Source: Saccharopolyspora rosea
GTDB taxonomy: Bacteria; Actinomycetota; Actinomycetes; Mycobacteriales; Pseudonocardiaceae
Assembly: GCF_025643595.1 (NCBI RefSeq)
Contig: NZ_CP102826.1
Coordinates: 1,426,001 to 1,490,000, forward strand
Length of the DNA: 64,000 bases
Direction: 5' to 3'
In this document: positions 8,475 through 17,893 of the stretch, piece after piece
Position numbering within the stretch: position 1 is the first letter of the stretch
How the letters are laid out: every line of letters begins with the position of its first letter
Notes under the pieces: model-generated
What the model was told of the DNA's origin: nothing
Database searches by the model: none
The model's input: only the letters and a program-made list of their open reading frames with translations
Made by a program: the position numbers and the translations under genes

Positions 8475-9410
8475 TCACTCCGGGTCCGGTTGCACGCCGG
8501 TCAGCTCGGCGGTCGCGGCCCAGAGCCGACGCGCGGTCCGCTCGTCGAGCGCGGCGCGGCGCATCCGGGCGCGGGCCGGGTGGCCGCGGCTCTCGCCGAG
8601 CCCGCTGGGTCCGAAGTAGTCGCCCCCGCGCACGTTCGGGGCGGTCGCGGCGTAGAGCTGCGGCAGGGCGCCCTGCGACGCCGGTTGCAGGACCAGCCGC
8701 GAAGCGAGGCCCAGCAGGGAGTGCACCGCGGCGGGCACGCGCCGGAGGCGGGCGGAGTTGGTGGTCAGCTCCGTGTCGCTCATGCCGGGATGGGCGGCGG
8801 CGCTGACCAGGTCCAGGCCGGCGCGTCGGGCGGCGCGGTGCAGTTCCTGGCTGAACAGCAGGTTCGCCAGCTTCGACTGGGCGTAGGCGCGCACCGGGTC
8901 GTACCGGCGGGCGGTGAAGTTCAGGTCGTCGACGTCCAGGCCGCCGCCGCGGTGGGCGAGGCTGGAGACGGTGACGACGCGGGCACCCGGCCGGTTGCGC
9001 AACGCGGGCATGAGCAACCAGGTCAGCGCGGCGTGCCCGAGGTGGTTGGTGCCCAGCTGCAGCTCGAAGCCGTCCCGGGTGCGGCGCCGCGGGGTCGCCA
9101 TGACGCCCGCGTTGTTCATCAGGACGTCGAGCGCGTCACCGGTGCGGTCGCGGACCTCGGCGGCGGCCCGGTGCACCGAGGCGAGATCGGCGAGGTCCAG
9201 TTCGACGAGTTCGGGAGACGTCGCGGCGGAGGCGGCGACCTCGCGGAGCGCCGAGCGGCCCCGCTCGGCGTCCCGGCAGGCGAGCAGCACCCGGGCGCCG
9301 CGCTGGGCGAGGGCCGTGGCGCTGTGCAGTCCGAGCCCGGAGTTCGCGCCGGTGATCAGCACGGTTCGTCCGGTCTGGTCGGGGATGTCGGCTGTGGTCC
9401 ACCTGGCCAT
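8475..9410 (-). CDS. Short-chain dehydrogenase/reductase (retinol dehydrogenase-like)
   Basis: The 311-aa Rossmann-fold oxidoreductase has the cofactor motif TGANSGLG (about 20-27), the NNAG motif (about 98-101) and the catalytic YAQSK (Y-x3-K). Its length and the C-terminal extension fit the WW-domain-oxidoreductase/retinol-dehydrogenase-like SDRs found widely in actinobacteria. The substrate is unknown. The ATG at 9410 is 6 nt after TAGGTT (9417-9422, minus strand), giving a leaderless promoter that lies inside the 60-bp gap to the divergent membrane gene. It is part of the accessory insert between lipA and lipB. Confidence 0.88.
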   Translation of the reverse strand: MARWTTADIPDQTGRTVLITGANSGLGLHSATALAQRGARVLLACRDAERGRSALREVAASAATSPELVELDLADLASVHRAAAEVRDRTGDALDVLMNNAGVMATPRRRTRDGFELQLGTNHLGHAALTWLLMPALRNRPGARVVTVSSLAHRGGGLDVDDLNFTARRYDPVRAYAQSKLANLLFSQELHRAARRAGLDLVSAAAHPGMSDTELTTNSARLRRVPAAVHSLLGLASRLVLQPASQGALPQLYAATAPNVRGGDYFGPSGLGESRGHPARARMRRAALDERTARRLWAATAELTGVQPDPE

Positions 9411-9470
9411 GGCGGAAACCTACTCGGAGTAGGCCCAGCGGGGAAGGGCGCGCGGGCATACTGCTGCGCC

Positions 9471-10316
9471 GTGTCGACGAGATCGTGGATCGTTCGCCTC
9501 CGCTGGGCGCCGTGGTGCCGCCGGGTGCGCCTCGCCGTGGCCACGCGCAGGTTTCCCCGACTGGTCGAAGGACCGCTGTCGGTCGCGATGCGCCTGCTGT
9601 GGCTGCCGCTGTTCGCCGCGGTGCTGCTGGGCTGTTGGGCGGAGCTGCTGGTCGTGCTGGTCCTGCTGCCGCTCGTGCTGATCGCCCGGGCGTCGGGGCT
9701 CGGTTCGTGGTGGGTGGACGTGCGCGCGCACGGCCGGCGGGTCGGCGCGGTCCGCGTCCACGGGTACCGGGCCGCGCGGCGGTTGCGGCGCGGTCTGCGC
9801 GAGCACCTGAGCACCCGCGAGTCGATCGATGGCGCGGAACGGCTGCTGCACGCCGAGCAGGCCGAGTTCCGCCCGGTGCGGATCGACGAAGCGCGGTGGT
9901 GGGCCACGATGCGCTCGTACTACCCCTACGGGCGGCGGCGGTGGTTCCCGTGGCAGCGCCGGTTGTCGTTCCTGGCCGCGTTGGACCGGATCCCGGACGG
10001 GCTCGGCGACGATCCGGTCTCGTTCCTCATCGCGATCCCGTTCCTGCTGCTGTTCGCGCTCCTGTGCACCGGAGCGGCGGTCGAGCTCGCCGTGCTGGTC
10101 GTGCTGTTGCCGGCGGTCGTCCTGCTCCGGCTCGGCCGCGCGCTGCCGTGGCCGGTCGAGCGCGTCGTGGCCGGTGGCGCGGAGGTGCGCTCCGAGGTGC
10201 GCGGGCTGCTCGCGTCGGTGCGGGCGAGACGCGCGCTGGACGCCGAACTCGCGCGCACCCCACCACCGCCGAACCTGGTCGGCCGAGTCCGCGCGGAGCC
10301 CGCGCGGACTCGATGA
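9471..10316 (+). CDS. Predicted membrane protein of unknown function
   Basis: From GTG at 9471 this encodes 281 aa. A basic N-terminus is followed by a hydrophobic stretch (about 40-72), a charged middle part with RSYYPYGRRRWFPWQRR and a second hydrophobic stretch (about 182-220), then a hydrophilic tail. That predicts two hairpins or four transmembrane helices. TACTGC at 9459-9464 ends 6 nt before the GTG, so a leaderless start is plausible. An ATG further in (about 9588) is an alternative. No family was recognised. It is divergent from the SDR gene. Confidence 0.6.
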   Translation: MSTRSWIVRLRWAPWCRRVRLAVATRRFPRLVEGPLSVAMRLLWLPLFAAVLLGCWAELLVVLVLLPLVLIARASGLGSWWVDVRAHGRRVGAVRVHGYRAARRLRRGLREHLSTRESIDGAERLLHAEQAEFRPVRIDEARWWATMRSYYPYGRRRWFPWQRRLSFLAALDRIPDGLGDDPVSFLIAIPFLLLFALLCTGAAVELAVLVVLLPAVVLLRLGRALPWPVERVVAGGAEVRSEVRGLLASVRARRALDAELARTPPPPNLVGRVRAEPARTR

Positions 10317-10373
10317 CCGCACGGATTCGGGCCCCTGGCCGGTGGCGGTGGGGTGCGGGCGCCCGCGAGCGGA

Positions 10374-10871
10374 TCAGAAGCTCGGGATCAGCCTGCGGAG
10401 CCGGTTGACCTGACAGGCGGCGGGCGCCGGTCCGGAGGCGTCCGGCGTGGCCCGCAGCAACCGGACGAAGGCGGCGCCGACGCGGTCGGCGTCGGACTCG
10501 CCCGGTTCGGCCAGTCCGGCGGCCAACGCGAGCAGCCGGTGCTCGCGCTCGCGGCATTCCCGCAGGTCGGGGTCGGTGTCGTGGTGATCGAGCACGGCGC
10601 GCAGCACGGGGTTCTCGGCCGCGGTGCGCCGCCACGCGGTGGTCACGGCCTGGACGCGGTCGTCGAGCGGGGAGTCCTCGGTCTCGACCAGCGCGATGCC
10701 GATGCGCCCGGTGAGCAGCTGCGTCCACTTGTAGTGCAGGGCGCGCAGCAGTTCGGTGCGATCGGTGAAGGGCGGTGGCGTGGTGGCCGGAGCGCCGGAC
10801 GGGTCCCGGCGGGCGGCGTCGAGGACGGACTGGATCGCGTGTTGCCGCTGGTGGAAGTCGTTCCAACTCAT
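10374..10871 (-). CDS. Hypothetical protein
   Basis: The 165-aa predicted soluble protein starts MSWNDFHQRQHAIQSVL and is rich in Arg, Ala and Glu with a helical character. It may be an uncharacterised actinobacterial family, but I do not recognise a domain. The ATG at 10869-10871 is preceded by GGAGA with 7-nt spacing. The frame extends upstream to 10916, but that start would lie in the shared operator region. It is divergent from the TetR gene, so it is a candidate target of that repressor. Confidence 0.65.
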   Translation of the reverse strand: MSWNDFHQRQHAIQSVLDAARRDPSGAPATTPPPFTDRTELLRALHYKWTQLLTGRIGIALVETEDSPLDDRVQAVTTAWRRTAAENPVLRAVLDHHDTDPDLRECREREHRLLALAAGLAEPGESDADRVGAAFVRLLRATPDASGPAPAACQVNRLRRLIPSF

Positions 10872-10913
10872 GGCGTCGTCTCCGGGCAGAACGGTCGTAC
10901 CCTGGGTGTGCGG

Positions 10914-10966
10914 CATACCGGGAGTATGTCCACGACCGACGGTACCACGAGTCCGTACCGGCGGTA
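10914..10966. promoter_or_regulatory. Candidate TetR operators in the divergent promoter region
   Basis: Two short inverted repeats lie between the divergent genes. CATAC-5 nt-GTATG spans 10914-10928, and TACCG-G-CGGTA spans 10956-10966; the latter overlaps the region just upstream of the TAGGGT -10 (10972-10977) of the TetR gene. Half-sites CATACCG (10914) and CGGTATG (10962) also pair with each other across the region. Autoregulation is inferred from position only. Confidence 0.5.
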
Positions 10967-10984
10967 TGTCATAGGGTTGTGAAC

Positions 10985-11602
10985 ATGGCGACAGCCCGAC
11001 CCCGACGCGTGGAGTACTCGGAGAGCACCAGGCAGGCCCTGGTGGACTCCGCCGTGGCCCTGTTCACCGAGCACGGGTACGCGGGTACGTCGCTGGACGA
11101 GATCGCCCGGCGGGCCCGGGTCACCAAGGGCGCGCTCTACCACCACTTCGGCGGCAAGCAGGCGTTGTTCGAGGCGGCCTTCGACGCCGTGGAGACCAAC
11201 GTCGTCGCCCGGCTGGCCGGTGTGGTGTCGGGCCCGGGCAGTCCGTGGGAGACCACGCGCGCCGCTCTGCAGGCGTTCCTGGAGGTCTGCCTGGAGCCGT
11301 CCTACCAGCGCATCGTGGTCCAGGAGGGGCCTGCCGTGATGGGCTGGGAGCGGTGGCGCGAGGCCGAGGAGGGCTACACCTTCGGCGTGGTCCGCGAAGC
11401 GGTCGCTGGCCTGGTCGAGGCGGACGAGATCGAGCCCCTCCCGATCGACGCGCTCGCGCGGGTCGTGTTCGGGGCCCTGTCGGCGGGAGCCACCGCCATC
11501 GCGGGTTCCGCCGATCCGCAGCAGTCGCGGGCCGAGGTCGGCGAGTGCGTCGAGCGCGTCATGAACGGGCTCCGCAAGGGCGAGAAACCGGCCTGCTGCT
11601 GA
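10985..11602 (+). CDS. TetR/AcrR-family transcriptional regulator
   Basis: The 205-aa protein has an N-terminal helix-turn-helix: TRQALVDSAVALFTEHGYAG followed by TSLDEIARRARVTKGALYHHFGGKQALF (about residues 16-62). A TetR ligand-binding C-terminal domain with QEGPAVMGW follows, and the tail ends in Cys-Cys. The ATG at 10985 lies 7 nt after TAGGGT (10972-10977), so it is probably leaderless. It is divergent from the hypothetical gene at 10374 and 50 bp upstream of the LLM oxidoreductase, both possible targets. Ligand unknown. Confidence 0.9.
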   Translation: MATARPRRVEYSESTRQALVDSAVALFTEHGYAGTSLDEIARRARVTKGALYHHFGGKQALFEAAFDAVETNVVARLAGVVSGPGSPWETTRAALQAFLEVCLEPSYQRIVVQEGPAVMGWERWREAEEGYTFGVVREAVAGLVEADEIEPLPIDALARVVFGALSAGATAIAGSADPQQSRAEVGECVERVMNGLRKGEKPACC

Positions 11603-11652
11603 CGAACCGGCGGCACGACGCCGGATTCCGGGCCCGACTAGCCTCGGGGGCC

Positions 11653-12597
11653 GTGGACGAGAACTTCAAGCTCAGGATCTTCACCGAGCCGCAGCAGGGC
11701 GCGACCTACGACGACCTCCTGCGGGTCGCCAAGACCGCGGAGAACGCCGGCTACGACGCCTTCTTCCGCTCCGACCACTACCTGAAGATGGGGCCGGTCA
11801 CGGGTGAGCCGGGACCGACCGACGCGTGGGTCACGCTCGCCGGTCTGGCGCGCGAGACCAGCGGGCTGCGGCTGGGCACGCTGATGACCGCCGGGACGTT
11901 CCGGCTGCCCGGGCCGCTGGCCATCGCGGTCGCCCAGGTCGACCAGATGTCCGGCGGTCGCGTCGAGCTCGGGCTCGGCACCGGTTGGTACGCCGAGGAG
12001 CACACCGCCTACGGGATCCCGTTCCCGTCGCTGAAGGAGCGGTTCGACCGCTACGCCGAGCAGCTGGAGATCATCACCGGGCTGTGGGGCACCCCGGTCG
12101 GCGAGGCGTTCGCGTTCGACGGCGAGTACTACCAGCTGGCCGACTCGCCCGCGCTGCCCAAGCCGGTGCAGCGCCCCCGCCCGCCGGTGCTGATCGGCGG
12201 CACCGGCAAGAAGCGCACGCCGCGACTGGCCGCGCGGTTCGCCGACGAGTTCAACCTGCCGTTCGTCGACCTCGACACCGCCGCCGCCCAGTACGAGCGG
12301 GTCGCCGAGGCGTGCCGCGAGATCGGCCGGGATCCGGGCGAGGTCGTGCGGTCGGCGGCCCTGGTGCTGTGCGTCGGCAAGGACGACGCGGAGATCGCCC
12401 GCCGGGCCGAGGCCATCGGCCGCGAGGTCGACGAGCTGCGGCTGAACGGTCTGTGCGGCACGCCCGCCGAGGTGGCCGACAAGATCGGCACCTGGCGGGA
12501 GCGCACCGGCATCACCCGGCTCTACCTGCAGGTGCTCGACCTGTCCGATCTGGACCACCTCGAACTGGTCGCCGCCGAGGTGGCGCCGCAGCTGTGA
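11653..12597 (+). CDS. LLM-class F420-dependent oxidoreductase
   Basis: The 314-aa luciferase-like TIM barrel has the typical N-terminus (AENAGYDAFFRSDHYLKM), RVELGLGTGWYAEEH and the VLIGGTGKKRTPRLAARFADEFN block. These place it among actinobacterial F420-dependent enzymes of the TIGR03560 type. The substrate is unknown. GTG at 11653 follows TAGCCT (11639-11644) by 8 nt, giving a separate near-leaderless promoter although the TetR gene is 50 bp upstream. It ends in a strong hairpin shared with lipB. Confidence 0.88.
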   Translation: MDENFKLRIFTEPQQGATYDDLLRVAKTAENAGYDAFFRSDHYLKMGPVTGEPGPTDAWVTLAGLARETSGLRLGTLMTAGTFRLPGPLAIAVAQVDQMSGGRVELGLGTGWYAEEHTAYGIPFPSLKERFDRYAEQLEIITGLWGTPVGEAFAFDGEYYQLADSPALPKPVQRPRPPVLIGGTGKKRTPRLAARFADEFNLPFVDLDTAAAQYERVAEACREIGRDPGEVVRSAALVLCVGKDDAEIARRAEAIGREVDELRLNGLCGTPAEVADKIGTWRERTGITRLYLQVLDLSDLDHLELVAAEVAPQL

Positions 12598-12627
12598 GGT
12601 CCGCCGGGGCCCGGCGTCCACAACGGA

Positions 12628-12670
12628 CCGGGTCGGGAATTCGCGGTGCTCGCGCGGATTCCCGACCCGG
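12628..12670. terminator. Hairpin terminator between the LLM gene and lipB
   Basis: Arms 12628-12645 and 12653-12670 pair over 17 of 18 bp with a 7-nt loop. It lies in the 93-bp gap between convergent genes. Confidence 0.8.
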
Positions 12671-12690
12671 CAGCTGACCACCCGGACCCG

Positions 12691-13437
12691 TCAGCGCAGG
12701 CTCGGGTCCAGGGACAGGGTCACGCCCGCGGCGGTCGGCTGGTTGCGGGGGATGAAGCGCTCGGTCACCGGGATGTCGCCGTCGAGCGCGGCCGGCACCG
12801 CCTCGCGGACCAGCTGCAGGGCTTCCGACACCGGCACGTCGCGACCGGTCTCCGCCGACAGCGAGGTGGTGCCCGCGTCCCGGATGCCGCACGGCACGAT
12901 CCGGTCGAACTCGGCGAGGTCGGCGTTGCAGTTGAGCTCCAGCCCGTGCATCGTGACGCCGCGCTGGACGCGGATGCCGATCGCGGCGATCTTGCGCTCC
13001 GGTCGGGAGTCGTCGGCGGGCAGCCACACGCCGCTGCGTCCCTTGACCCGCCCGGCCGGAAGGCCGAACTGGTCGCAGACCTGGATCAGCGCCTGTTCGA
13101 GGCGGCGCACGTAGTCGACCACGTCGATCGGATCGGTCAGCTGGATGATCGGGTAGCCGACCAGCTGACCGGGACCGTGCCAGGTGATCTTCCCGCCGCG
13201 GTCGACGTCGATGACCGGCGTCCCGTCCTGCGGCCGGTCCTCCGGCTCGGTGCGCTTGCCCGCGGTGTAGACCGACGGGTGCTCCAGCAGCAGCAGGGTG
13301 TCCGGGTTGGTGCCCGCGCTGCGTCCGGTGGCCAGTTCCTTCTGCAGGTCCCAGGCGGACAGGTAATCGATGGTTCCCAGCTCGCGCACGTCGACGGGGT
13401 CCGACGAAGCGCGACACGATTTTTCGCCACGACTCAC
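12691..13437 (-). CDS. lipB: Lipoyl(octanoyl) transferase
   Basis: LipB (248 aa) transfers octanoate from acyl carrier protein to lipoyl domains. Conserved blocks are [23 protein letters not shown] with the catalytic lysine and FDRIVPCGI with the acyl-accepting cysteine. GTG at 13437 lies exactly 6 nt from TAGCCT (13444-13449, minus strand), so it is probably leaderless. In most actinobacteria lipB directly precedes lipA; here accessory genes separate them. The next gene upstream on the strand (TIGR01777 type) ends 46 bp away. Confidence 0.96.
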   Translation of the reverse strand: MSRGEKSCRASSDPVDVRELGTIDYLSAWDLQKELATGRSAGTNPDTLLLLEHPSVYTAGKRTEPEDRPQDGTPVIDVDRGGKITWHGPGQLVGYPIIQLTDPIDVVDYVRRLEQALIQVCDQFGLPAGRVKGRSGVWLPADDSRPERKIAAIGIRVQRGVTMHGLELNCNADLAEFDRIVPCGIRDAGTTSLSAETGRDVPVSEALQLVREAVPAALDGDIPVTERFIPRNQPTAAGVTLSLDPSLR

Positions 13438-13483
13438 GGCGCCAGGCTACGCCTGCCCGTCACGGCCTCGCGGACCTGGGCTT

Positions 13484-14371
13484 TCACCCCGCCAGGGCGC
13501 TCGCCAGGGCGGCTGCCAGCGCCGGGTGCTGGAAAGTGAAGCCGTGGCCCTCCAGCACCGTCGGCAGCGCCCGCTGGCCCGCCAGCAACTCGTCGGCCAT
13601 CTCGCCGAGCACCAGGCGCAGCACCGGTCGCGGCACGATCCACGGCGCCGGGCGCCCCAGCGCCTCGGCCAGCACGCGGGTGAACTCCGCGTTCGTCACC
13701 GGCGCCGGACCGGTGAGGTTGACCGGCCCGGAGATCTGCGGGTGCTCCAGCACGAAGCGGATCGCCGAGACCTCGTCGTCCAGCGAAATCCACGGCATGT
13801 ACTGGTCGCCGGAGCCCAGCCGCGCGCCGAGCGCCGCCGCGAACAGCGGGCGCAGCCGCGGCAGCAGGCCGCCCGAGGACGTCAGCACCAGGCCGGTCCG
13901 CAACCGGACCACGCGCGTGCCCGCGTGCGCCGCCGGTTCGGTCGCGGCCTCCCACCGGCTGCACAGGTCGGCGAGGAAACCCGTGCCGGCCGGGAAGGCT
14001 TCGGTGACCGGCTGCGGACCGGTGTCCCCGTAGACCCCGACCGCCGAGGCGTTGGCCAGCGTCGGCACGCGGTGCCGCGCCGCGGCGTCGGCGAGCACCG
14101 AGGTCGGGCGCACCCGCGTGTGCACCAGGGTGCGCTTGCGCTCCGGGGTCCAGCGCCGATCGCCGATGCCCGCGCCGCACAAGTTCACCACCGCGTCGGC
14201 ACCGGCGAGCGCGTCCCGGTCGAGCTGGCCGCTGGCGGGATCCCAGCCCCGTTCGTCAGCGGCCAGCGGCAGGCGACGGACCAGTCGCACGACCTCGTGC
14301 CCGGCGTTGCGCAGCGCGGGCACCAGCGCCGAGCCGATCAGCCCGGACGCCCCGGCCACCACCACGCGCAT
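13484..14371 (-). CDS. TIGR01777-family NAD-dependent epimerase/dehydratase
   Basis: From ATG at 14371 this is a 295-aa protein beginning MRVVVAGASGLIGSALV, with the glycine-rich dinucleotide motif at residues 6-12. The characteristic family blocks VVNLCGAGIGDRRW, VGVYGDTG and YMPWISLDDEV follow. The family is an atypical extended SDR, related to plant SULA and to cell-division-inhibitor annotations without proof. The frame extends to 14428, but that start would fall in the upstream terminator. A conserved neighbour of the lipoate/E2 genes. Confidence 0.9.
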   Translation of the reverse strand: MRVVVAGASGLIGSALVPALRNAGHEVVRLVRRLPLAADERGWDPASGQLDRDALAGADAVVNLCGAGIGDRRWTPERKRTLVHTRVRPTSVLADAAARHRVPTLANASAVGVYGDTGPQPVTEAFPAGTGFLADLCSRWEAATEPAAHAGTRVVRLRTGLVLTSSGGLLPRLRPLFAAALGARLGSGDQYMPWISLDDEVSAIRFVLEHPQISGPVNLTGPAPVTNAEFTRVLAEALGRPAPWIVPRPVLRLVLGEMADELLAGQRALPTVLEGHGFTFQHPALAAALASALAG

Positions 14372-14410
14372 GCCACCGATCGTCCCGCACTCGGCGAGGA
14401 CCCGCGAGGA

Positions 14411-14452
14411 CGGAGAAGGGCCGCTCACCAGGCGGTGAGCGGCCCTTCTCCG
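14411..14452 (-). terminator. Terminator of the lpd-E2 operon
   Basis: The 19-bp perfect arms (14411-14429, 14434-14452) have a 4-nt loop, starting 11 nt after the E2 stop codon on the minus strand and upstream of the TIGR01777 gene. Confidence 0.85.
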
Positions 14453-14462
14453 GTGCTGCGCG

Positions 14463-16214
14463 TCAGAGGCCGAGATCGGCCTCGAAGGCGCCCTCCTCCA
14501 ACCGCTGCTTGAGCGTGCTCAGGAAGCGGGCGGCGTCCGCGCCGTCGACGAGCCGGTGGTCGTAGGACAGCGCCAGGTACGCCATCGAACGGATGGCGAT
14601 GGTGTCGCCGCCGTTGCCGTCGGAGACCACGACGGGGCGCTTGACGACCGCGCCGGTGCCGAGCATGCCCACCTGCGGCGGGTTCAGGATCGGCGTGTCG
14701 AACAGCGCACCGCGGCTGCCCGTGTTGGTGATCGTGAACGTGCCGCCGGACAGCTCGTCTGGCTTGATCTTGTTGTTCCGGGTCCGCGCCGCCAGGTCGG
14801 CGATCTTGCGGGCCAGCCCGCCGAGGTTGAGGTCCCCGGCGTCGTGGATCACCGGCGAGACCAGGCCGCGGTCGGTGTCCACCGCGATCGACAGGTGCTC
14901 GGCCCCGTGGTAGGTGACTTCCTTGTTGTCCTCGTCCACGGAGGCGTTCAGCTTCGGGTGCAGCTTCAGCGCCTCGGCCGCGGCCTTGGCGAAGAACGGC
15001 AGGAAGCTGAGCTTGACGCCCTCGGACGCCTCGAAGTTGGCCTTGGCCCGCTCCCGCAGCCGGGCGATCCGGGTCACGTCGACCTCGACCACCGTGGTCA
15101 GCTGCGCCGCGGTCTGCAGCGACTCGACCATCCGGCGGGCCAGCAGCTGGCGCAGCCGGGACATCTTCTGCGTGGTGCCGCGCAGCGCCTGGGCCTCCTC
15201 GGACGGCTCCGGCAGGCTCGGCGCGCTCGCCTGCTGCGCGGCCGGAGCAGCGGCCTGCGCCGGGGCAGCGGCAGCGGGGGCCTTCGCGGCGTCGATGGCT
15301 GCCTGCACGTCCTGCTTGCGGATCCGGCCGCCGACACCGCTGCCCTGGATCGCGGACAGGTCGATGCCGTGCTCGTTGGCCAGCTTGCGCACCAGCGGCG
15401 TGACGTACGGCGTGGTGCCGTTCGACCGGACGGCCTCGGACTCGGCCGGAGCGGCCTGCGCCGGGGCGGAGGGAGCCGGAGCGGCCTGGGCCGGGCTCGG
15501 CTGGGCCGGTGCGGCGGGCTGCTGCGGGGCCTGCTGCTGCGGCGCGGGTTCGGCCTTCGGCGGTTCCGGCGCCGGAGCGGGCTGCTGCGGAGCAGCCGGG
15601 GCGGCACCCTTCTCGCCGATGACCGCGAGCTTGGCGCCGACCTCGACGGTCTCGTCCTCACCGGCGGCGATCTCCAGCAGCGTGCCGCCGATCGGGGAGG
15701 GGATCTCGGTGTCGACCTTGTCGGTGGAGACCTCCAGCAGCGGCTCGTCGACCTCGACGCTGTCGCCGACCTGCTTGAGCCACCGGGTCACGGTGCCCTC
15801 GGTGACGCTCTCGCCGAGCGCGGGCATGGTGACGTCGGTGCCCTGCGCGGCGCCACCGGACGGGGCCGGTGCGGCGGGCTGCTGCGGGGCTTCCTGCTGT
15901 TGCGGCGCGGGCGCCGCCGCCTCTTCCTGCTGCTGCGGGGCGGGCTGCTCGGCCGGGGCCGCGGGGGCGGACTCGCCGGCGTCGCCGATCAGGGCGAGCT
16001 CGGCGCCGATCTCAACGGTGTCGTCCTCCTGGGCGATGATGCGCTGGAGGACACCGGCCGCGGGCGAGGGGATCTCGGTGTCGACCTTGTCGGTGGAGAC
16101 CTCCAGGAGGGGCTCGTCGACCTCGACGGTGTCGCCCTCCTGCTTGAGCCACCGGGTGATCGTCCCTTCGGTGACGCTCTCGCCGAGTGCCGGCATCTGA
16201 ACGGAGAAGGCCAT
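14463..16214 (-). CDS. sucB: 2-oxoacid dehydrogenase E2 component, dihydrolipoamide acyltransferase (two lipoyl domains)
   Basis: This 583-aa E2 has two N-terminal lipoyl domains (about 1-76 and 127-202), each with the lipoylation lysine in [12 protein letters not shown]. They are joined by Ala/Pro/Gln-rich linkers with many PAPQQQ-like repeats. A peripheral subunit-binding domain follows ([19 protein letters not shown], about 268-286), then the catalytic domain with SYDHRLVDG. In mycobacteria the orthologue (dlaT) serves pyruvate dehydrogenase, while elsewhere it is named sucB; the sequence alone does not settle the substrate. It is cotranscribed with lpd, whose stop lies 51 bp upstream. Confidence 0.92.
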   Translation of the reverse strand: MAFSVQMPALGESVTEGTITRWLKQEGDTVEVDEPLLEVSTDKVDTEIPSPAAGVLQRIIAQEDDTVEIGAELALIGDAGESAPAAPAEQPAPQQQEEAAAPAPQQQEAPQQPAAPAPSGGAAQGTDVTMPALGESVTEGTVTRWLKQVGDSVEVDEPLLEVSTDKVDTEIPSPIGGTLLEIAAGEDETVEVGAKLAVIGEKGAAPAAPQQPAPAPEPPKAEPAPQQQAPQQPAAPAQPSPAQAAPAPSAPAQAAPAESEAVRSNGTTPYVTPLVRKLANEHGIDLSAIQGSGVGGRIRKQDVQAAIDAAKAPAAAAPAQAAAPAAQQASAPSLPEPSEEAQALRGTTQKMSRLRQLLARRMVESLQTAAQLTTVVEVDVTRIARLRERAKANFEASEGVKLSFLPFFAKAAAEALKLHPKLNASVDEDNKEVTYHGAEHLSIAVDTDRGLVSPVIHDAGDLNLGGLARKIADLAARTRNNKIKPDELSGGTFTITNTGSRGALFDTPILNPPQVGMLGTGAVVKRPVVVSDGNGGDTIAIRSMAYLALSYDHRLVDGADAARFLSTLKQRLEEGAFEADLGL

Positions 16215-16265
16215 CTGTTGCTGACTCCTCGTGTGTGGCGGGTGCTGGCTGACTTCGTGCCGACG

Positions 16266-17636
16266 TCAGCCGTGCACGTGCAGCGGCTTGCCGGCCAAGG
16301 CGAGGTGGGCCTCGCCCAGTGCTTCGGTCTGGGTCGGGTGGGCGTGCACCAGCGGGGCCACGTCCTCGGGCAGGGCCTCCCAGTTGTAGATCAGCTGCGC
16401 CTCGCCGATCAGCTCGCCGACTCGGTCACCGATCAGGTGCAGGCCGACGACCGGCCCGTCGGCGGCGCGGACCAGCTTCACCGCGCCCGAAGTCTTGAGG
16501 ATCTGGCTCTTGCCGTTGCCGGCCAGGTCGTAGGTGAAGGTCTCCACGGAGCCGTACTGCTCCTTGGCGGCGGCCTCGGTCAGGCCCACCGAGGCGACCT
16601 CGGGGTGGCAGTAGGTGACGCGCGGGATGCCGGCCTCGTCGATCGGCTGCGGGTTGAGCCCGGCGATGTCCTCGGCGATGAAGATGCCCTGCTGGAAGCC
16701 GCGGTGCGCCAGCTGCAGGCCCGGCACGATGTCGCCGACCGCGTAGACGCCGGGCAGGTTCGTGCGCAGCCGCTCGTCGGTGCGCACGAAGCCGCGCTCC
16801 ATGTTCACCCCGGCTTCCTCGAAGCCGTGGCCCGCGGTGTTCGGCCCGCGGCCGACGGCGACCAGCAGCAGGTCGGCGTCGTAGGTCTCGCCGTTCTCCA
16901 GGCTGACCGACACCCCGGAGTCGGTCTGCGTGGCACCGGTGAACTTGACCCCGGTCTTGAACTTGATGCCGCGCTTGCGGAAGGCGCGCTCCAGGCGCTT
17001 GGAGGCGAACTCGTCCTCGTTGGGCACCAGGTGCGGCAGCGCTTCCACGATGGTCACGTCGGCGCCGAAGGAGCGCCACACGCTGGCGAACTCGACGCCG
17101 ATCACACCGCCGCCGAGCACGACGACCTTCTCCGGGACGAAGTCGAGGTTGAGCGCCTGCTCGCTGGCGATGACCCGGCCGCCCAGCTCCAGGCCGGGCA
17201 GCGTCTTGGAGTACGAACCGGTGGCCAGCACGACGTTCTTCCCGGTGTACCGGGTGCCGTCGACCTCGACGGTGCGGGCGTCCACCAGCGTGCCCGCGCC
17301 CTCCACGAGGGTCACCTTGTGCGCCTTGGCCAGCCCCTGCAGCCCCTTGTAGAGACCGGCGACGATGCCGTCCTTGTACTTGTTGACGCCGTCGATGTCG
17401 ATGCCTTCGAGGGCCGTCTTGACGCCGAACTGGTCGGCGTCGCGTGCGGAGTCGGCGACCTCCGCGGCGTGCAGCAGCGCCTTGGTCGGAATGCACCCGC
17501 GGTGGAGGCAGGTGCCACCGAGCTTGTCCTTTTCGATGAGGACGACGGACAGGCCGAGCTCGGCCGCGCGGAAGGCGCAGGCGTAGCCGCCCGAACCGCC
17601 ACCGAGAACGACTAGATCGGCGGACGTGTCGGTCAC
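16266..17636 (-). CDS. lpd: Dihydrolipoyl dehydrogenase (E3)
   Basis: This flavoprotein reoxidises the lipoyl groups of the E2 encoded just downstream. It has 456 aa from GTG at 17636, preceded by GAGGAG with 6-nt spacing; an in-frame TTG at 17657 is less likely. Features are the N-terminal FAD motif VVLGGGSGGYACA, the redox disulfide GGTCLHRGCIPTK, the NAD motif VVVLGGGVIGVEFA and the C-terminal catalytic HAHPTQTEALGEA (His and Glu). It is first gene of the lpd-E2 operon. The ~250 bp upstream must hold its promoter, but I could not assign one. Confidence 0.95.
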   Translation of the reverse strand: MTDTSADLVVLGGGSGGYACAFRAAELGLSVVLIEKDKLGGTCLHRGCIPTKALLHAAEVADSARDADQFGVKTALEGIDIDGVNKYKDGIVAGLYKGLQGLAKAHKVTLVEGAGTLVDARTVEVDGTRYTGKNVVLATGSYSKTLPGLELGGRVIASEQALNLDFVPEKVVVLGGGVIGVEFASVWRSFGADVTIVEALPHLVPNEDEFASKRLERAFRKRGIKFKTGVKFTGATQTDSGVSVSLENGETYDADLLLVAVGRGPNTAGHGFEEAGVNMERGFVRTDERLRTNLPGVYAVGDIVPGLQLAHRGFQQGIFIAEDIAGLNPQPIDEAGIPRVTYCHPEVASVGLTEAAAKEQYGSVETFTYDLAGNGKSQILKTSGAVKLVRAADGPVVGLHLIGDRVGELIGEAQLIYNWEALPEDVAPLVHAHPTQTEALGEAHLALAGKPLHVHG

Positions 17637-17893
17637 TTCGCACTCCTCGACAGGCAACGTTGACTCGTGACGGCGCCGCGAGACCTTCAGACCCCAAGGT
17701 CAAGGGCACCTGAGAGCCATCTTGTCACCACCCGATGGGTCGATGCGACGTGGGCCGTGTGATAGGCCCCGCCCTCTGTCGGAGATCACAGTGGACACGT
17801 GAGGCCGTTTCGGGGAATTCGGGGCGGCCCCCGACCGCGCGGTGGCATCATCACGAGCGGGTGATGGATGCACCCTGGTGAGGGAGGCAGCAC

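Noticed and set aside
14556-17615. 1019-codon plus-strand open frame opposite the E2 and lpd genes
   Set aside because: It is the antisense shadow of two certain genes in very GC-rich DNA, with low-complexity Arg/Gly/Leu sequence and no domain or ribosome site.
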